Shown here in pieces: positions 17,960 to 26,592 of a DNA stretch of 64,000 nucleotides. Below the pieces are notes generated by a model that saw only the letters and a list, made by a program, of their open reading frames with translations, was not told where the DNA came from and searched no databases. Where the stretch lies: the NCBI GenBank assembly GCA_944325555.1, contig CALVAN010000002.1, forward strand, positions 112,025 through 176,024, in the 5' to 3' direction. The translations under genes were made by a program, and so were the position numbers. Each line of letters opens with the position of its first letter. Position 1 is the first letter of the stretch. This DNA is from Candidatus Gastranaerophilales bacterium. Its GTDB lineage: Bacteria; Cyanobacteriota; Vampirovibrionia; Gastranaerophilales; Gastranaerophilaceae.

Positions 17960-17988
17960 TTGTTACCATATTAGAAATAAAGTAATAT
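17960..17988 (+). promoter_or_regulatory. Candidate promoter of the adenine deaminase gene
   Basis: TTGTTA (17960-17965), a 17-base spacer and TAATAT (17983-17988), ending 30 bases before the GTG start. Each hexamer matches the sigma-70 consensus at 4 of 6 positions. No purine riboswitch-like structure is seen. Confidence 0.4.
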
Positions 17989-18018
17989 TTATAAAAAGAA
18001 AAATTATGGAGAAATAAA

Positions 18019-19761
18019 GTGGATATATTTGAACCGCATACAAATGTACAAACAGAAACAATCATAAAAGCAGCGAAGGGCGAAATTCCGGCTGATTTGG
18101 TCATAAAAAATGCTAAACTTATAAATGTTCTCTCAGAAGAAATATATGACACTGACATTGCAATTTCTAACGGAATTATTGCAGGCATAGGCAAAGGATA
18201 TACAGGTAAAGAAGAAATTGACGTAAACGGAACGTATGTGTCACCATCATTTATTGACGGGCATGTGCATCTGGAAAGCTCTATGCTTATGCCATCTGAA
18301 TTTGCAAAACTTGTTGTTCCTTCAGGTACAACCACGGTTATTGCAGACCCGCATGAAATATCAAATGTCATGGGCTTGCAGGGAATAAGTTTTATGAGAG
18401 AAGCGACAAAAAAACTTCCTCTTGATGTTTATATGACACTGCCCTCTTGTGTGCCTGCAACAAATTTGGAAACCTCTGGCGTTGACTTAAACAGCTATGA
18501 TCTTGCTTTATTAATTGATGCTCCTTGGGTTCTCGGAATTGCGGAAATGATGAATTTTCCGGGAGTTATAAACTGCGACAGTGCTGTTTTGAGTAAAATA
18601 CAGCTTGGATTAGAAAAGCATAAATGCGTAGATGGGCACGCTCCGCATTTGAGTGGCAAAGATTTATGCGCATATGTTGCCTCAGGAGTACACTCAGACC
18701 ATGAATGTACTACTGCTGAAGAAGCTGTTGAAAAATTGAGGCTCGGCATGTATCTGATGATTAGAGAAGCCACAGGGGCAAGAGATTTAGAGCCGTTAAT
18801 TCCAGTTTTAAAAACACATAACACTCGTAAATGCATGTTTGTAACGGATGACAGACACCCTAAACATCTTGCAAAACATATCTCTAGAATGGTTAAAAAA
18901 GCTGTTAAAAATGGTGTTGAACCGATAAAAGCAATACAGATGGCAAGTCTTAATACAGCCGAATACTTTAAACTAAACGGTCTTGGTGCAATTGCTCCCG
19001 GATATAAGGCTGATATGCTTGTATTAAATGACCTTGTTACTTTTGAACCAGCAATGGTCTTTAAAAACGGAAAGTTGACCGCACGTGACGGCAAAATGCT
19101 TCTTGACACTGATATATTAAAGGCACCGCCCTTGAGAGGCTCTGTTAACATTAAATATTTGTATAAAGAAGACTTTCAAATTAAAGTTCCTGCAGGCAGA
19201 GACAAGGTAAAAACAATAAATGTCATACCAAAACAGCTTATAACAAGAAGAACGGACGAAAAAATTCCGACAGAAAATGGTTTTGCTATATCTGATGTTG
19301 AAAATGATATTTTAAAAATAGCTGTTATCGAACGTCATAAAGCAACAGGTAACATAGGGCTTGGGTTTGTAAAAGGTTTTGGATTAAAGTCAGGTGCAAT
19401 TGCCTCTACCGTTGCCCATGACTCGCACAATATGATTGTTATAGGAACAAATGATGAGGATATGTACTATGCTGCTGTTGAACTTGTAAAATCGCAAGGC
19501 GGAAAAATTATTGTGGAAAACGGCAAAACACTTGCTCATCTACGACTTCCGATTGCAGGTTTGATGTCAGACAAAACCGCTGAAGAAGTACAGCAAAATA
19601 TTAAGGAACTGGAAAATGCAGCAAAAAAACTCGGCTGCAAAATAGAAGATCCGTTTATGAGCATGGCGTTTTTATCTTTGTCGGTTATTCCTGAATTAAA
19701 AATTACTGATAAAGGACTGATAGATGTAAATACGTTTAAGGTTACAGATTTGTTTGTATAA
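18019..19761 (+). CDS. ade: Adenine deaminase
   Basis: A protein of 580 residues starting with GTG at 18019, which has GGAG eight bases upstream. The amidohydrolase metal site FIDGHVHLESSM, then GTTTVIADPHEISNVMG, VDGHAPHLSGKDLCAYVASGVHSDHE and VTDDRHPKHL are the standard adenine deaminase blocks. The C-terminal domain (VKGFGLKSGAIASTVAHDSHNM...GTND) is the second family signature. The enzyme converts adenine to hypoxanthine plus ammonia for purine salvage. Length and motifs are complete. Confidence 0.97.
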   Translation: MDIFEPHTNVQTETIIKAAKGEIPADLVIKNAKLINVLSEEIYDTDIAISNGIIAGIGKGYTGKEEIDVNGTYVSPSFIDGHVHLESSMLMPSEFAKLVVPSGTTTVIADPHEISNVMGLQGISFMREATKKLPLDVYMTLPSCVPATNLETSGVDLNSYDLALLIDAPWVLGIAEMMNFPGVINCDSAVLSKIQLGLEKHKCVDGHAPHLSGKDLCAYVASGVHSDHECTTAEEAVEKLRLGMYLMIREATGARDLEPLIPVLKTHNTRKCMFVTDDRHPKHLAKHISRMVKKAVKNGVEPIKAIQMASLNTAEYFKLNGLGAIAPGYKADMLVLNDLVTFEPAMVFKNGKLTARDGKMLLDTDILKAPPLRGSVNIKYLYKEDFQIKVPAGRDKVKTINVIPKQLITRRTDEKIPTENGFAISDVENDILKIAVIERHKATGNIGLGFVKGFGLKSGAIASTVAHDSHNMIVIGTNDEDMYYAAVELVKSQGGKIIVENGKTLAHLRLPIAGLMSDKTAEEVQQNIKELENAAKKLGCKIEDPFMSMAFLSLSVIPELKITDKGLIDVNTFKVTDLFV

Positions 19762-19867
19762 TTGTATTTCAGGCAAAATTTTTTTAATAAATATCCACGG
19801 AATTTTAGGCAATTTTTTCAGGCATGATGTTTTTATTTATATATAGGATATTTTATAAGGGAATATT

Positions 19868-20716
19868 ATGTCGGAATATAGCATAGGGTTAAATAACTTA
19901 AACCTTGATTACCTCTCCGGTTTTAATTCGGGCGGTGCATATTCATTTGACACGGGCGGAGGATTTTTTGATACCGGCTTTAGTACCCTGCCGTCTTTTA
20001 TGCCTACATTGGATTTATTCCCTGCCAGTTTTACAAATTACACAATGCCGGAATTTTGTACTTTTTCGCCGTATGGAAGTTATGATCCATTCGGAATTTC
20101 AACACCGAGTTTTAACTATATGCAGGAATTTTTTGAGGCACAGCAGCAGCAAAATATGATATCAAAAATGTGGAGCGGCTTTATGGAGCTTGTAAAGAAT
20201 TACAAAATGCCTCAATTCAACTTTAACTTTACTTCGACCTCGACAGGGGCGAACCCATCAGGTTACGGCAACTACAATCAAAAAGCGACCGACCTGTATC
20301 AAGGTACTGCACAGGATTTGAATAAACACCTGAAAGGAGTTCTTGCCGGCAAAGGTGCAAAACTCATAGAGCTGCAAAATAAATACGGAATAAGCGCCGC
20401 ACTGCTTGCCGCAATTGTAAACACTGAAAGCGGCCACGGAAGCAGCAATGCGGCACGAACTAAAAACAATGTTGCAGGTATTATGAGCGCCTCCAGCAAC
20501 TTTATGAAACTTGCAACCTTTGACAGCGTAGATGACTGTCTTGAGGCTCTTGCTAAAAACCTTAAAAAGAATTATGTCGATAAGGGACTTGTGACAATAT
20601 CACAGATACATTCAAAATACTGCCCGATTGGAGCAGGCAACGATCCCAACGGAATGAACGGAGGCTGGGGACAAACCGTCGCAAGTCTGACGGATAAATA
20701 CAACAATCTGGCTTAA
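19868..20716 (+). CDS. Signal-less protein with C-terminal glucosaminidase/lysozyme-like domain
   Basis: A protein of 282 residues. The first about 135 residues are low complexity, rich in Phe, Ser, Gly, Tyr, Pro and Asn, with no Sec signal. The C-terminal domain (about 160-282) matches the glucosaminidase/FlgJ-like fold: LIELQNKYGISAALLAAIVN, catalytic-type Glu187 in NTESGHG, NNVAGIMSA, and VDDCLEALAKNL. Such enzymes cut peptidoglycan glycan strands. AAGGGA lies five bases before the ATG. Its substrate is outside the cytoplasm, so a non-Sec export route must be considered. Compare FlgJ, whose muramidase domain leaves through the flagellar export system. Confidence 0.85.
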   Translation: MSEYSIGLNNLNLDYLSGFNSGGAYSFDTGGGFFDTGFSTLPSFMPTLDLFPASFTNYTMPEFCTFSPYGSYDPFGISTPSFNYMQEFFEAQQQQNMISKMWSGFMELVKNYKMPQFNFNFTSTSTGANPSGYGNYNQKATDLYQGTAQDLNKHLKGVLAGKGAKLIELQNKYGISAALLAAIVNTESGHGSSNAARTKNNVAGIMSASSNFMKLATFDSVDDCLEALAKNLKKNYVDKGLVTISQIHSKYCPIGAGNDPNGMNGGWGQTVASLTDKYNNLA

Positions 20717-20723
20717 AGCAGCA

Positions 20724-21152
20724 TTAGCCTTTAATTTGATAAGGGCATTTAGTACATCTTGCCTTGGGAACAAGTATTAAGTTGTCCTCAAGGTCGTACA
20801 TTTTTGCTATTCTTGTTATCAATTTTGAGCCGCAAACAGGACATTCCAGATCAGCAATATCATGGGCAAGGATTTTTGTTTTGATATACAAACTCGCCTC
20901 GTTGTCAGGCAACAGCGATAAATTAGGATGTTTTTCGTATTTTTTTATGTCGGCAGGGTTAAGTTTAAGACCTCTTGCCAGTTTCTGTCGGATAGTTGAG
21001 GCAAGAAACAACTCCTGCCCGGATTCTATATCTTCAATGGTTTTTAAAGACAGAGCCGACTTTTTAGCCAGCCCTGTCTGTGACAAACCGAGTTTTTCTC
21101 TTGTTTCGGAAACAAATTGCGCTAACGCTTTTTCTGTTTGTTCTTCACTCAT
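20724..21152 (-). CDS. XRE-type helix-turn-helix protein with C-terminal zinc ribbon
   Basis: A protein of 142 residues from the ATG at 21152 (a TTG one codon earlier is possible). The N-terminal helix-turn-helix reads LGLSQTGLAKKSALSLKTIEDIESGQ (about 18-45). The C-terminal part has CPVCGS and CTKCPYQ, two Cys pairs about 30 residues apart, fitting a zinc ribbon. It begins 4 bases after the secF stop, so it belongs to the secD-secF transcript. A DNA-binding regulator is likely. The target is unknown. Confidence 0.82.
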   Translation of the reverse strand: MSEEQTEKALAQFVSETREKLGLSQTGLAKKSALSLKTIEDIESGQELFLASTIRQKLARGLKLNPADIKKYEKHPNLSLLPDNEASLYIKTKILAHDIADLECPVCGSKLITRIAKMYDLEDNLILVPKARCTKCPYQIKG

Positions 21153-21156
21153 CAAA

Positions 21157-22173
21157 TTACACCTTTAGCGCTTCGTTTCTTCTTGATGCCATAGATTTTT
21201 GACCTTCTTTGTGTTCTCTCCACCAGTCAAGCAGTGTGGAAGCAAAGAAGATACTAGAATATGTACCGATTGCTATACCAACAATCATCGCAAGTACAAA
21301 TTCTTTTGTTGTTTCCCCGCCAAAGAAATATAACGCAAGCAAGGTAATCAATGTTGTCAAAGAAGTGTTGATACTTCTTGCCAGAGTTTGGTTTACACTG
21401 GCGTTAACAATCTCTGGAAAGGTAGCTTTCTTAGCTAAGAATCTTGAATTTTCTCTGATTCTGTCGAATACAACAATTGTATCGTGGTTAGAAAAACCTA
21501 TTACAGTCAATACTGCAGTGATAAACAACGCATCAATGTGTACGTCAAAGAATATACCCAGAATTGCAAAGAAACCCAATACAAAGAAAGCATCGTGAGC
21601 TAATGATATCAATGCAATGACGGCATAATCAACCTGAAATCTGAAGGACAGATAAACAACAATCCCCAAAAAGGCAAGAGCCAAGGCGTACATAGAGTTT
21701 ATGAACAACTCTTTACCCAAGGAAGGACCGATTGAACTTACCTGTACAAGTTCTGCCTCGGGATAATCTGCTTTTACGACTGTTGCAATTTTTTGTTCAG
21801 ATGTTTTGTCGTTGCTTTTGAACGCTGTTTTAACTGAAATTACGGTAGACGGCTTGATATTCTCCGCTTTAGAAATTGTATTATTCGATTTTAAAACCTG
21901 AATAACCGGGTTTTCGATACCTGCTTTGTTCAACTTATCCCTGAGAACTTCAACCTCATCATTCGATACGTCTTTAGTAACCGAATATTGTGTAATTGTA
22001 CCGCCTGTAAAGTCAATACCAACTTTAACAGGAAGGTGTTGCGGCGAATTGATTATCAGATATCCCATTGCAACAATACCGGGAACGATTAAAAGCAATG
22101 ACAGCCCGAACCAGACCCATCTGTATTTTACGACATCAATCCATTTATGTTGATGTAAAACTGTTTCACTCAT
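21157..22173 (-). CDS. secF: Protein translocase subunit SecF
   Basis: A protein of 338 residues with six membrane helices. VGIDFTGGTITQYSV is the conserved first periplasmic block. SSIGPSLGKELFINSMYALALAFLGI and DTIVVFDRIREN...VNASVNQTLARSINTSLTTL are the SecF signatures. With SecD it uses the proton gradient to pull preproteins through SecYEG. It lies 22 bases after secD and is followed by the XRE/zinc-ribbon gene. Confidence 0.98.
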   Translation of the reverse strand: MSETVLHQHKWIDVVKYRWVWFGLSLLLIVPGIVAMGYLIINSPQHLPVKVGIDFTGGTITQYSVTKDVSNDEVEVLRDKLNKAGIENPVIQVLKSNNTISKAENIKPSTVISVKTAFKSNDKTSEQKIATVVKADYPEAELVQVSSIGPSLGKELFINSMYALALAFLGIVVYLSFRFQVDYAVIALISLAHDAFFVLGFFAILGIFFDVHIDALFITAVLTVIGFSNHDTIVVFDRIRENSRFLAKKATFPEIVNASVNQTLARSINTSLTTLITLLALYFFGGETTKEFVLAMIVGIAIGTYSSIFFASTLLDWWREHKEGQKSMASRRNEALKV

Positions 22174-22195
22174 TATAATTTCTCCTTAAAATTCC

Positions 22196-23506
22196 TTAGT
22201 CCAAAATACCGAATTTAGCTTTTTCTTTCTTAGTTTCGGTAGCTTCATAAGCAACACCGATTTCGGAAGGTTTAATGCCAAACCAGCCCGGATGTTTTAA
22301 TTGGCCGGCACCGAAGAGAAGGTGCATAAAGTTTTTGGTTACGGTGATTGCCGTAAACATACTGATTAAAACACCTATGATAAGAGTTAAAGCAAAACCT
22401 TTAACAATGCTTGTACCAAGGAAATACAAGATTACACAAGTAATGATTGTTGTCATGTTTGAGTCAAAAATACTTGTGAACGCTCTGTCAAAACCGGCAT
22501 TGATTGCAGTGAACAGTGTCCTGCCGGCTTTTAATTCTTCTTTTGTTCTTTCAAAGATAAGAATGTTAGCGTCAACCGCCATACCGATACTCAAAATGAA
22601 ACCAGCAATACCTGCCAATGTAAGCGTTACGGGAACTATTTTGAATACGGCAAACACAAGAAGTGAATAAATAATCAAAGCAATATCTGCAACAAAACCC
22701 GGCAAACGGTAATATAAAAGCATAAATATCATAACAAGACCGATACCGATGATACCTGCAGTTTTACTTTTTGCAATACTGTCTGCACCGAGCGTAGGAC
22801 CTACTAAGCTTTCTTCAATGATTTTAGCCGGAACAGGCAGAGCACCTGCATTGAGCAGGTCAACCATTTTCTTTGCTTCTTCATAAGCAAAACCGCCGTC
22901 ACCGCCGGAAATTTGAGCATGACCGCCTAAGATAGGCTCTTGAATAACCGGTGCGGATTGGAGTTCGCCGTTAAAGAAGATTGCCATCGGTTTGCCTACT
23001 AACTGTTGAGTTAACTCACCGAATTTTTTTGTACCTTTATCGTTAAATTCGAGTGCAACAACCCACTGTCCGCCCGGGTTTGTGGAAATTAAAGCTTTTC
23101 TTACATCTTTACCCGTCAATCCCGTAGGCAGCCAGCCTGTTGCACCGTATTGATTGTCTAACGGTTTTTTAAATTCAAGCTCTGCTGTTTCGCCTAAAAA
23201 TTCTTTAGCCTTTGCAGGATCTGAAATGTTAGGAATTTCTACAAGCAAACGTCTTTCGCCGTTTTGTTGTACAACTGTTTCTGCAACACCCAGAGCGTTT
23301 ACCCTGTTTTCAATAGCAAATTGCAAACTGCTCATCATATCAGGCGTAATTTTTGCAATTGTATCTGTAGTTTGTGCTTCTAGCACGATTCTTGAGCCGC
23401 CAACAAGGTCTAAACCGAGCTTGGTAGGCTTTTTGATGATTATGACAGCTGCAGCTATGGCAAGTGCGATAATCAACCAAAACATTAATAATTTTTTGTT
23501 TTTCAT
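22196..23506 (-). CDS. secD: Protein translocase subunit SecD
   Basis: A protein of 436 residues, shorter than E. coli SecD (about 615) but usual for compact SecD proteins. LGLDLVGGSRIVLEAQ, NRVNALGVAE, VEIPNISDPAKAKEFLG, the P1-like region, then LVGPTLGADSI, AVDANILIFERTKEEL and AGFDRAFTSIFDSNMTT are diagnostic. Six membrane helices are expected. No yajC gene is adjacent. The upstream region (23507-23870) holds several palindromes. Confidence 0.98.
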   Translation of the reverse strand: MKNKKLLMFWLIIALAIAAAVIIIKKPTKLGLDLVGGSRIVLEAQTTDTIAKITPDMMSSLQFAIENRVNALGVAETVVQQNGERRLLVEIPNISDPAKAKEFLGETAELEFKKPLDNQYGATGWLPTGLTGKDVRKALISTNPGGQWVVALEFNDKGTKKFGELTQQLVGKPMAIFFNGELQSAPVIQEPILGGHAQISGGDGGFAYEEAKKMVDLLNAGALPVPAKIIEESLVGPTLGADSIAKSKTAGIIGIGLVMIFMLLYYRLPGFVADIALIIYSLLVFAVFKIVPVTLTLAGIAGFILSIGMAVDANILIFERTKEELKAGRTLFTAINAGFDRAFTSIFDSNMTTIITCVILYFLGTSIVKGFALTLIIGVLISMFTAITVTKNFMHLLFGAGQLKHPGWFGIKPSEIGVAYEATETKKEKAKFGILD

Positions 23507-23870
23507 CTTTAGCCTCTCTATACCCCTAATTTATGCTATAAATTAACTAGTCGATACTATAATCTAGTGTCGCAGTTGCCGCCGGCTCAACGCAGCCGGC
23601 ACCTGCTCACCTTTGCCTTCTTTTTCCAAAATCTTTGATTTTGTGAAAAATGGCTTCACTATGTGAACAAGTGACACTCAAAAATTTTGCTCACGTTCCT
23701 TATCGCAAAATTTTCTCGGATAAATAACTTTATTATTCTAACAAAAAAACAAACTATAACATATAAAATTCTGCAAAATTAGCCCTACAGTCGTAATTCT
23801 TATTAATATTTGTTACAAATCGAATTATTTTATATAAATTTTATACAAATTGTGTCGATAACTACTCTGT
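23507..23870. repeat. Intergenic region with a series of palindromes upstream of secD
   Basis: A divergent intergenic region of 364 bases with no ORF. It holds four hairpin-forming sequences in a row: GCCGGC (23581-23586) with GCCGGC (23595-23600), CAAAATC-TTT-GATTTTG (23627-23643), TTCAC-TAT-GTGAA (23655-23667), and AAAATTTTGC (23681-23690) with GCAAAATTTT (23705-23714). A shorter repeat ACTAG...CTAGT brackets a TATAAT-like sequence near 23550-23565. The region must contain the secD promoter and perhaps that of the + strand calpain-like gene. The hairpin series could also be a degenerate mobile palindrome. Confidence 0.5.
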
Positions 23871-25493
23871 ATGAAAGTAGAAAAAATTAACGAATCTTTA
23901 TATTTAACAAACATGGAAAAATCTGCCCCAAATACTGAAGTAAAAAAGCAGATGTTTTCTGCTGACTTTAATCCAGATGACGGTATTCAGGTTGAAAAAC
24001 AAACACAAAAAGATGACAAAACCCCAAAGACTTATACAAAAAAATCCAAAGACGAATCCGGCAATGATATGGTTTTGACTTACAGAAACAGTGACAACGC
24101 ATTGCTCTCTCGCAAAATTAAATATTCTTATGGTTACGAAAGAACTGAATACATAAAGCCGGGCACAAATATTATCCAAAAAGCTTTAGAAAAAAACTCT
24201 GACGGTGTTGTCATACTGGAAGAAAATTATTACGAAGAAAGCCCCTTCGGGAAAAAAGAAGCTATTGAAACAGATCCGCAAAGCGGTGAAATATCATCAA
24301 TGTATTTTTACGAAAATGGTGAAGAACAGCCGTATTTTAAAGTTATTTATGACGGGGGCAGCAAAATAGAAGAAACTCTTAAAAATGGTGAACCGGAAGA
24401 AACAACTGTGTATAGAGATGACGGATCAATTGAACAGCATATTGAACCCTTTACTAATACATCAGGTCAGAAACAATACCATCAAACTCTTTACCGTGAG
24501 GATGGAACTGTTTTTTCACAGGGGATTTATGTAGAACCATATGCTGTGTTATCAATTGAAGAAACAAATTATGCTTGTGACGGAGAAACCGTCATTGCAA
24601 AAAAATACATTAAAGATTCTTTGACTTATCATGACAATTATAATGATGATGGCAGTGTTAGGGTAAGAGAAATCTATGATTCTGCCGGCAGCCGTATGCG
24701 TGAAAGAATTGTATATGACGCAAACGGTGAAGAATATATCCACACAAAATACGGCTCAAACGGAGAAATAACGGAATATACCAAAAATGAAAACTCCGTC
24801 GCAAACCAACCGTTTCAAGAAAAGTTGCTAAACGGAAAAATTGATACCTCTTTTAAACAGGGGCAGGCCGGCACCTGCTACATTGCTTCTACTGTCAGAA
24901 GTATGCTCTCAACTCCCGAGGGCAGAGAAATTTTGAGCAACACTATAAAATACAATCCCGACAACAATACATCTACAATAACATTTAAAGGTGTTAACAA
25001 AGAATACACTTTTACAAAAGAAGAAATAGAAAAAGCAATGGGCCGGCTTGGAACAGGTGATCCTGATTTTACGGCATTTTTACTTGGGTATGAACAATAT
25101 AGAACGGAAGAGTTGCACAGAACCGTTGACGGCGGACTTGGCACCGAAGTTATGCAGGTGCTGACCGGTCAAGAGGGTGACACAAATATTATGTTTAACC
25201 TGCTTAAACAGGAGATTAATAACGATGTCTTAGACCAACTGCAAAAAGCAATGGAAACAAAATCTCTGGTACTTACGGCAGGAACTCCGCCAAGAGAACT
25301 GCATACTGAGTTCAGCGAAAAAGACAACAAAATGGGGCTTGCAAATTCTCATGCATATTGCGTAAAACAAATAACCGCCGATTCCGTATATTTGATAGAA
25401 CCTACAACTGATAAAGAAATCAAAATTTCACGTGAATTATTTATTGAAAAGTTTGATTCCTATTTTGCGGTTGAATTGACTCAAGAACAATAA
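23871..25493 (+). CDS. Calpain-like cysteine peptidase domain protein with MORN-like repeats
   Basis: A protein of 540 residues with no signal peptide. Residues about 65-310 contain repeated short strand motifs (YREDGTVFSQGIY, YNDDGSVRVREIYD, YDANGEEYIHTKYGSNGEI) like MORN/antitoxin-type beta repeats. The C-terminal domain (about 325-540) matches the papain/calpain fold: Gln332 and Cys336 in KQGQAGTCYIAS, and His494 in ANSHAYCV followed by VYLIEPTT. In calpains the third residue is an Asn in an NPW motif. Here Glu510 sits in that position. The ATG lacks a Shine-Dalgarno sequence. The arrangement suggests an exported or self-processing protease, which is inference. Confidence 0.8.
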   Translation: MKVEKINESLYLTNMEKSAPNTEVKKQMFSADFNPDDGIQVEKQTQKDDKTPKTYTKKSKDESGNDMVLTYRNSDNALLSRKIKYSYGYERTEYIKPGTNIIQKALEKNSDGVVILEENYYEESPFGKKEAIETDPQSGEISSMYFYENGEEQPYFKVIYDGGSKIEETLKNGEPEETTVYRDDGSIEQHIEPFTNTSGQKQYHQTLYREDGTVFSQGIYVEPYAVLSIEETNYACDGETVIAKKYIKDSLTYHDNYNDDGSVRVREIYDSAGSRMRERIVYDANGEEYIHTKYGSNGEITEYTKNENSVANQPFQEKLLNGKIDTSFKQGQAGTCYIASTVRSMLSTPEGREILSNTIKYNPDNNTSTITFKGVNKEYTFTKEEIEKAMGRLGTGDPDFTAFLLGYEQYRTEELHRTVDGGLGTEVMQVLTGQEGDTNIMFNLLKQEINNDVLDQLQKAMETKSLVLTAGTPPRELHTEFSEKDNKMGLANSHAYCVKQITADSVYLIEPTTDKEIKISRELFIEKFDSYFAVELTQEQ

Positions 25494-25502
25494 GTTTGAA
25501 AC

Positions 25503-25530
25503 AAAAAGAGATGCATTCGCATCTCTTTTT
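25503..25530. terminator. Bidirectional rho-independent terminator
   Basis: A perfect 12-base stem (25503-25514 with 25519-25530), loop ATTC, flanked by A5 on one side and T5 on the other. It can end both the calpain-like gene (+) and the converging metallopeptidase gene (-). Confidence 0.9.
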
Positions 25531-25535
25531 CAGGG

Positions 25536-26393
25536 TTACAAGTTGTCGTCCTCAAAGCCCGGTGAACGTGATGGCAGATTAGAATATCCGGGATTTGCAA
25601 AGACCGTTTTTCTTATATATTTACTTGTATAGTTTCCCTTTATAAACAATTTTTTGAGAGTATTTTCTCTGACCGCCAGAGGGTGCATACTATCTTTATA
25701 CTGCGGGTATTTTTCCGAAAGCTGAGTCCACACTGCGGCTTCCATCGTCCAGGCATAAGTCTCTTCATTCAGAGAATTAAAATCATCCTGATGCAGGGCC
25801 TCATGTGCCAATACCGCAGCAAGTGCCGGTTTTGGCGCATCCTGATGTTTTTGATTTATATAAATATACAATCGGTCTTTTTTCTTCCACCCGAGTGCAT
25901 CAAAGTTTGCATAAGCCTGACCGAACTTGCTTAAATCTTCAAAATCCACCTGCATAGGCTTTTCAGAAAGATTATTGCCTAAAATTGCTCGTCTTGAAAA
26001 TTCTCCCAAACCGCCTTTTAAAAGCTCCAGCGCTTCCATAATGTGTTCATCTTTTGTTACGCCTTTATAAGTCTTTTTTAGATTTTTTGAACGCTCTTTT
26101 TGTTCTTCCGAAATAGGGTTGCCTTCGCTGTCTTTATATACTTTTTTTTCTTCCTTTGAGGTCTTTTGAGTTGCATTATCCGCAGATACGGATTTGGCAG
26201 TTCCCCTTGAAGTTTTCTTTGTTTGGCTTTGTGTATAAGTTTGTGTTTTTGAAGTTGATTTATAATTGCCTGAATTTTCTATTTTTACTTTGGGTTTAAG
26301 CTGCGGAGGTTTAGCAGCAAAGGCTTGTGTTACAGAAGATGCAAACAATATAATCCCCGATAATAAAAATGCTGAAATCTTTTTCTTATCCAA
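25536..26393 (-). CDS. Secreted HExxH metallopeptidase-like protein
   Basis: A protein of 285 residues. The signal peptide has Lys residues 3-5, a hydrophobic core and probable cleavage after AFA (about residue 27). A Lys/Thr/Ser-rich linker (about 30-110) follows, then a C-terminal domain. HEALH at 197-201 sits in a helix AAVLAHEALHQDD and is followed by NEETYAWTMEA, where Glu210/211 could be the third zinc ligand. This is the short-spacer zincin pattern. It is probably a zinc protease of the periplasm or surface. The family is not recognised more closely. Confidence 0.8.
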   Translation of the reverse strand: MDKKKISAFLLSGIILFASSVTQAFAAKPPQLKPKVKIENSGNYKSTSKTQTYTQSQTKKTSRGTAKSVSADNATQKTSKEEKKVYKDSEGNPISEEQKERSKNLKKTYKGVTKDEHIMEALELLKGGLGEFSRRAILGNNLSEKPMQVDFEDLSKFGQAYANFDALGWKKKDRLYIYINQKHQDAPKPALAAVLAHEALHQDDFNSLNEETYAWTMEAAVWTQLSEKYPQYKDSMHPLAVRENTLKKLFIKGNYTSKYIRKTVFANPGYSNLPSRSPGFEDDNL

Positions 26394-26488
26394 TAATCCT
26401 TACCCGTCTTTGACTATACTTATCAATATTATTAATTATTATTTTTATGATATCAAATTTATCAGACTTTGTGAAAAGATTTGTAAAG

Positions 26489-26523
26489 AAAAAGCTTTCC
26501 GATGTATTTTCGGAAAGCTTTTT
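26489..26523 (-). terminator. Rho-independent terminator downstream of tsf
   Basis: A perfect 13-base stem (26489-26501 with 26511-26523) with a 9-base loop. On the minus strand the right arm ends in TTTTT. It lies about 70 bases after the tsf stop. Between them are two smaller GC hairpins, CCGAG-TG-CTCGG near 26548-26561 and GCCTT...AAGGC near 26569-26583. Confidence 0.88.
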
Positions 26524-26592
26524 ATATGTTTTATAGCTCTGTGTCGTCCGAGTGCTCGGACTCGTCGAGCCTTCACACAAGGCTTACGCTTT

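Noticed and set aside
17829..18371. A 180-codon minus-strand ORF over the start of the adenine deaminase gene.
   Set aside because: It is the shadow of the well-supported ade gene in another frame and has no SD or domain.
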